Source: Microvirga lupini (GTDB lineage: Bacteria > Pseudomonadota > Alphaproteobacteria > Rhizobiales > Beijerinckiaceae). Taken from it: a DNA stretch of 64,000 bases. This document shows, one piece after another, positions 63,740 through 64,000 of the stretch; the stretch's first letter is position 1; each line of letters opens with the position of its first letter. The notes under the pieces were generated by a model that was given only the letters and a program-made list of their open reading frames with translations, ran no database searches and was not told the origin of the DNA. The DNA lies in the NCBI RefSeq assembly GCF_014191055.1, contig NZ_JACHWB010000010.1:1-64000 (forward strand), given 5' to 3'. Both the position numbers and the translations under genes were made by a program.

Positions 63740-64000
63740 CTACTCCGCCGCAACGGCCATCGGCTGCGGATCGGCGCGGAACTTGGCGAGGAGACCGGCC
63801 TCTTCCGCCTTGGCGGCCTTCAAGTTCCGCTCCTTGATGTGACCGAAGCCGCGGATCTTTTGTGGGATGCCGGCAAGCCCGACAGCCGTGGCATGATTGC
63901 CGGCATTCAGCTTCGCCACGATCTCTTCGATCAGCCCCTCGAACGCGCCGATGAGCTGGCGCTCGGTGCGCCGCTCGTGCGTGTAGCCGAACACATCGAG
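63740..64000 (-). CDS. Indolepyruvate ferredoxin oxidoreductase family protein, C-terminal end (cut by window edge)
   Basis: The frame is open from the right edge to a TAG at 63740 (86 codons). The sequence (FGYTHERRTERQLIGAFEGLIEEIV..., then IPQKIRGFGHIKERNLKAA) matches the far C-terminus of the large fused indolepyruvate:ferredoxin oxidoreductase, which decarboxylates aryl-pyruvates to aryl-acetyl-CoA. The catalytic parts lie outside the window. Confidence 0.8.
   Translation of the reverse strand, partial: LDVFGYTHERRTERQLIGAFEGLIEEIVAKLNAGNHATAVGLAGIPQKIRGFGHIKERNLKAAKAEEAGLLAKFRADPQPMAVAAE

Overview
The window is 64 kb of GC-rich chromosomal DNA from an alphaproteobacterium. It is most likely a member of the Hyphomicrobiales (Rhizobiales), and the gene content and protein wording look closest to the Methylobacteriaceae/Microvirga side; that placement is an inference from remembered family sequences, not a search. 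Supporting markers are the CtrA-degradation factors RcdA and CpdR, the DUF1013 regulator TrcR, several alphaproteobacterial small families (DUF465, DUF1192, DUF1244, DUF2312, DUF1036, DUF882), cysteine-free ribosomal proteins L31 and L36, a three-gene transhydrogenase, and a ROSE-like RNA thermometer in front of an Hsp20 gene.

Layout. 1-3.1 kb: the N-terminal part of a chemotaxis receptor (cut by the edge), a DUF3606 gene and an ABC exporter. 3.2-6.8 kb: rpmE, rcdA, a DUF1192 gene, a quinone oxidoreductase and trcR. 6.8-12.4 kb: propionyl-CoA synthetase, a TauE/SafE exporter, two divergent DUF465 genes, purEK and rpsU. 12.5-15.2 kb: a TPR lipoprotein, a nucleotidyltransferase-like gene, an AT-richer orphan secreted protein, a GNAT acetyltransferase and a palindromic dispersed repeat. 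15.2-18.6 kb: pntB, pntA2, pntA1 and an oxidase subunit IV-like gene. 18.7-23.3 kb: a glycosyltransferase, an ABC1 kinase and oligopeptidase F. 23.7-27.3 kb: an L,D-transpeptidase and a DUF882 protein. 27.3-35.9 kb: DUF1989, a thioesterase, DUF2312, DUF1244, an N-formylglutamate amidohydrolase, an EamA transporter, DUF1036-pyk, hydrolase and TPR genes, rpmJ, tRNA-Val and cpdR. 36-42.2 kb: a second amidohydrolase, an MFS transporter, hisN-like phosphatase, a lipase, hsp20 and threonine aldolase. 42.2-48.9 kb: a structured leader followed by gltBD. 49-59.7 kb: a degenerate SGNH protein, lytic transglycosylase, galE, galU, kdsD-like, NfeD/SPFH, hemH and an HWE-type sensor kinase. 59.8-64 kb: 5'-nucleotidase, ung, an aromatic aminotransferase, a second copy of the dispersed repeat and the C-terminal end of an indolepyruvate ferredoxin oxidoreductase.

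How the genes fit together. This is a housekeeping region with no phage, plasmid, CRISPR or insertion sequence. Themes are cell-cycle proteolysis (RcdA, CpdR, TrcR), cell-wall remodelling (L,D-transpeptidase, DUF882, lytic transglycosylase), envelope sugar precursors (GalE, GalU, KdsD), nitrogen assimilation (GltBD) and redox balance (Pnt). I did not find a clearly new multi-gene system. The most interesting signals are regulatory or structural: a complete sigma-32-like promoter plus three-hairpin thermometer at hsp20, CtrA-type boxes around rcdA, a hairpin-rich 350-nt gltB leader, an SGNH-family protein lacking its catalytic serine and histidine, and two inverted copies of a double-hairpin dispersed repeat.
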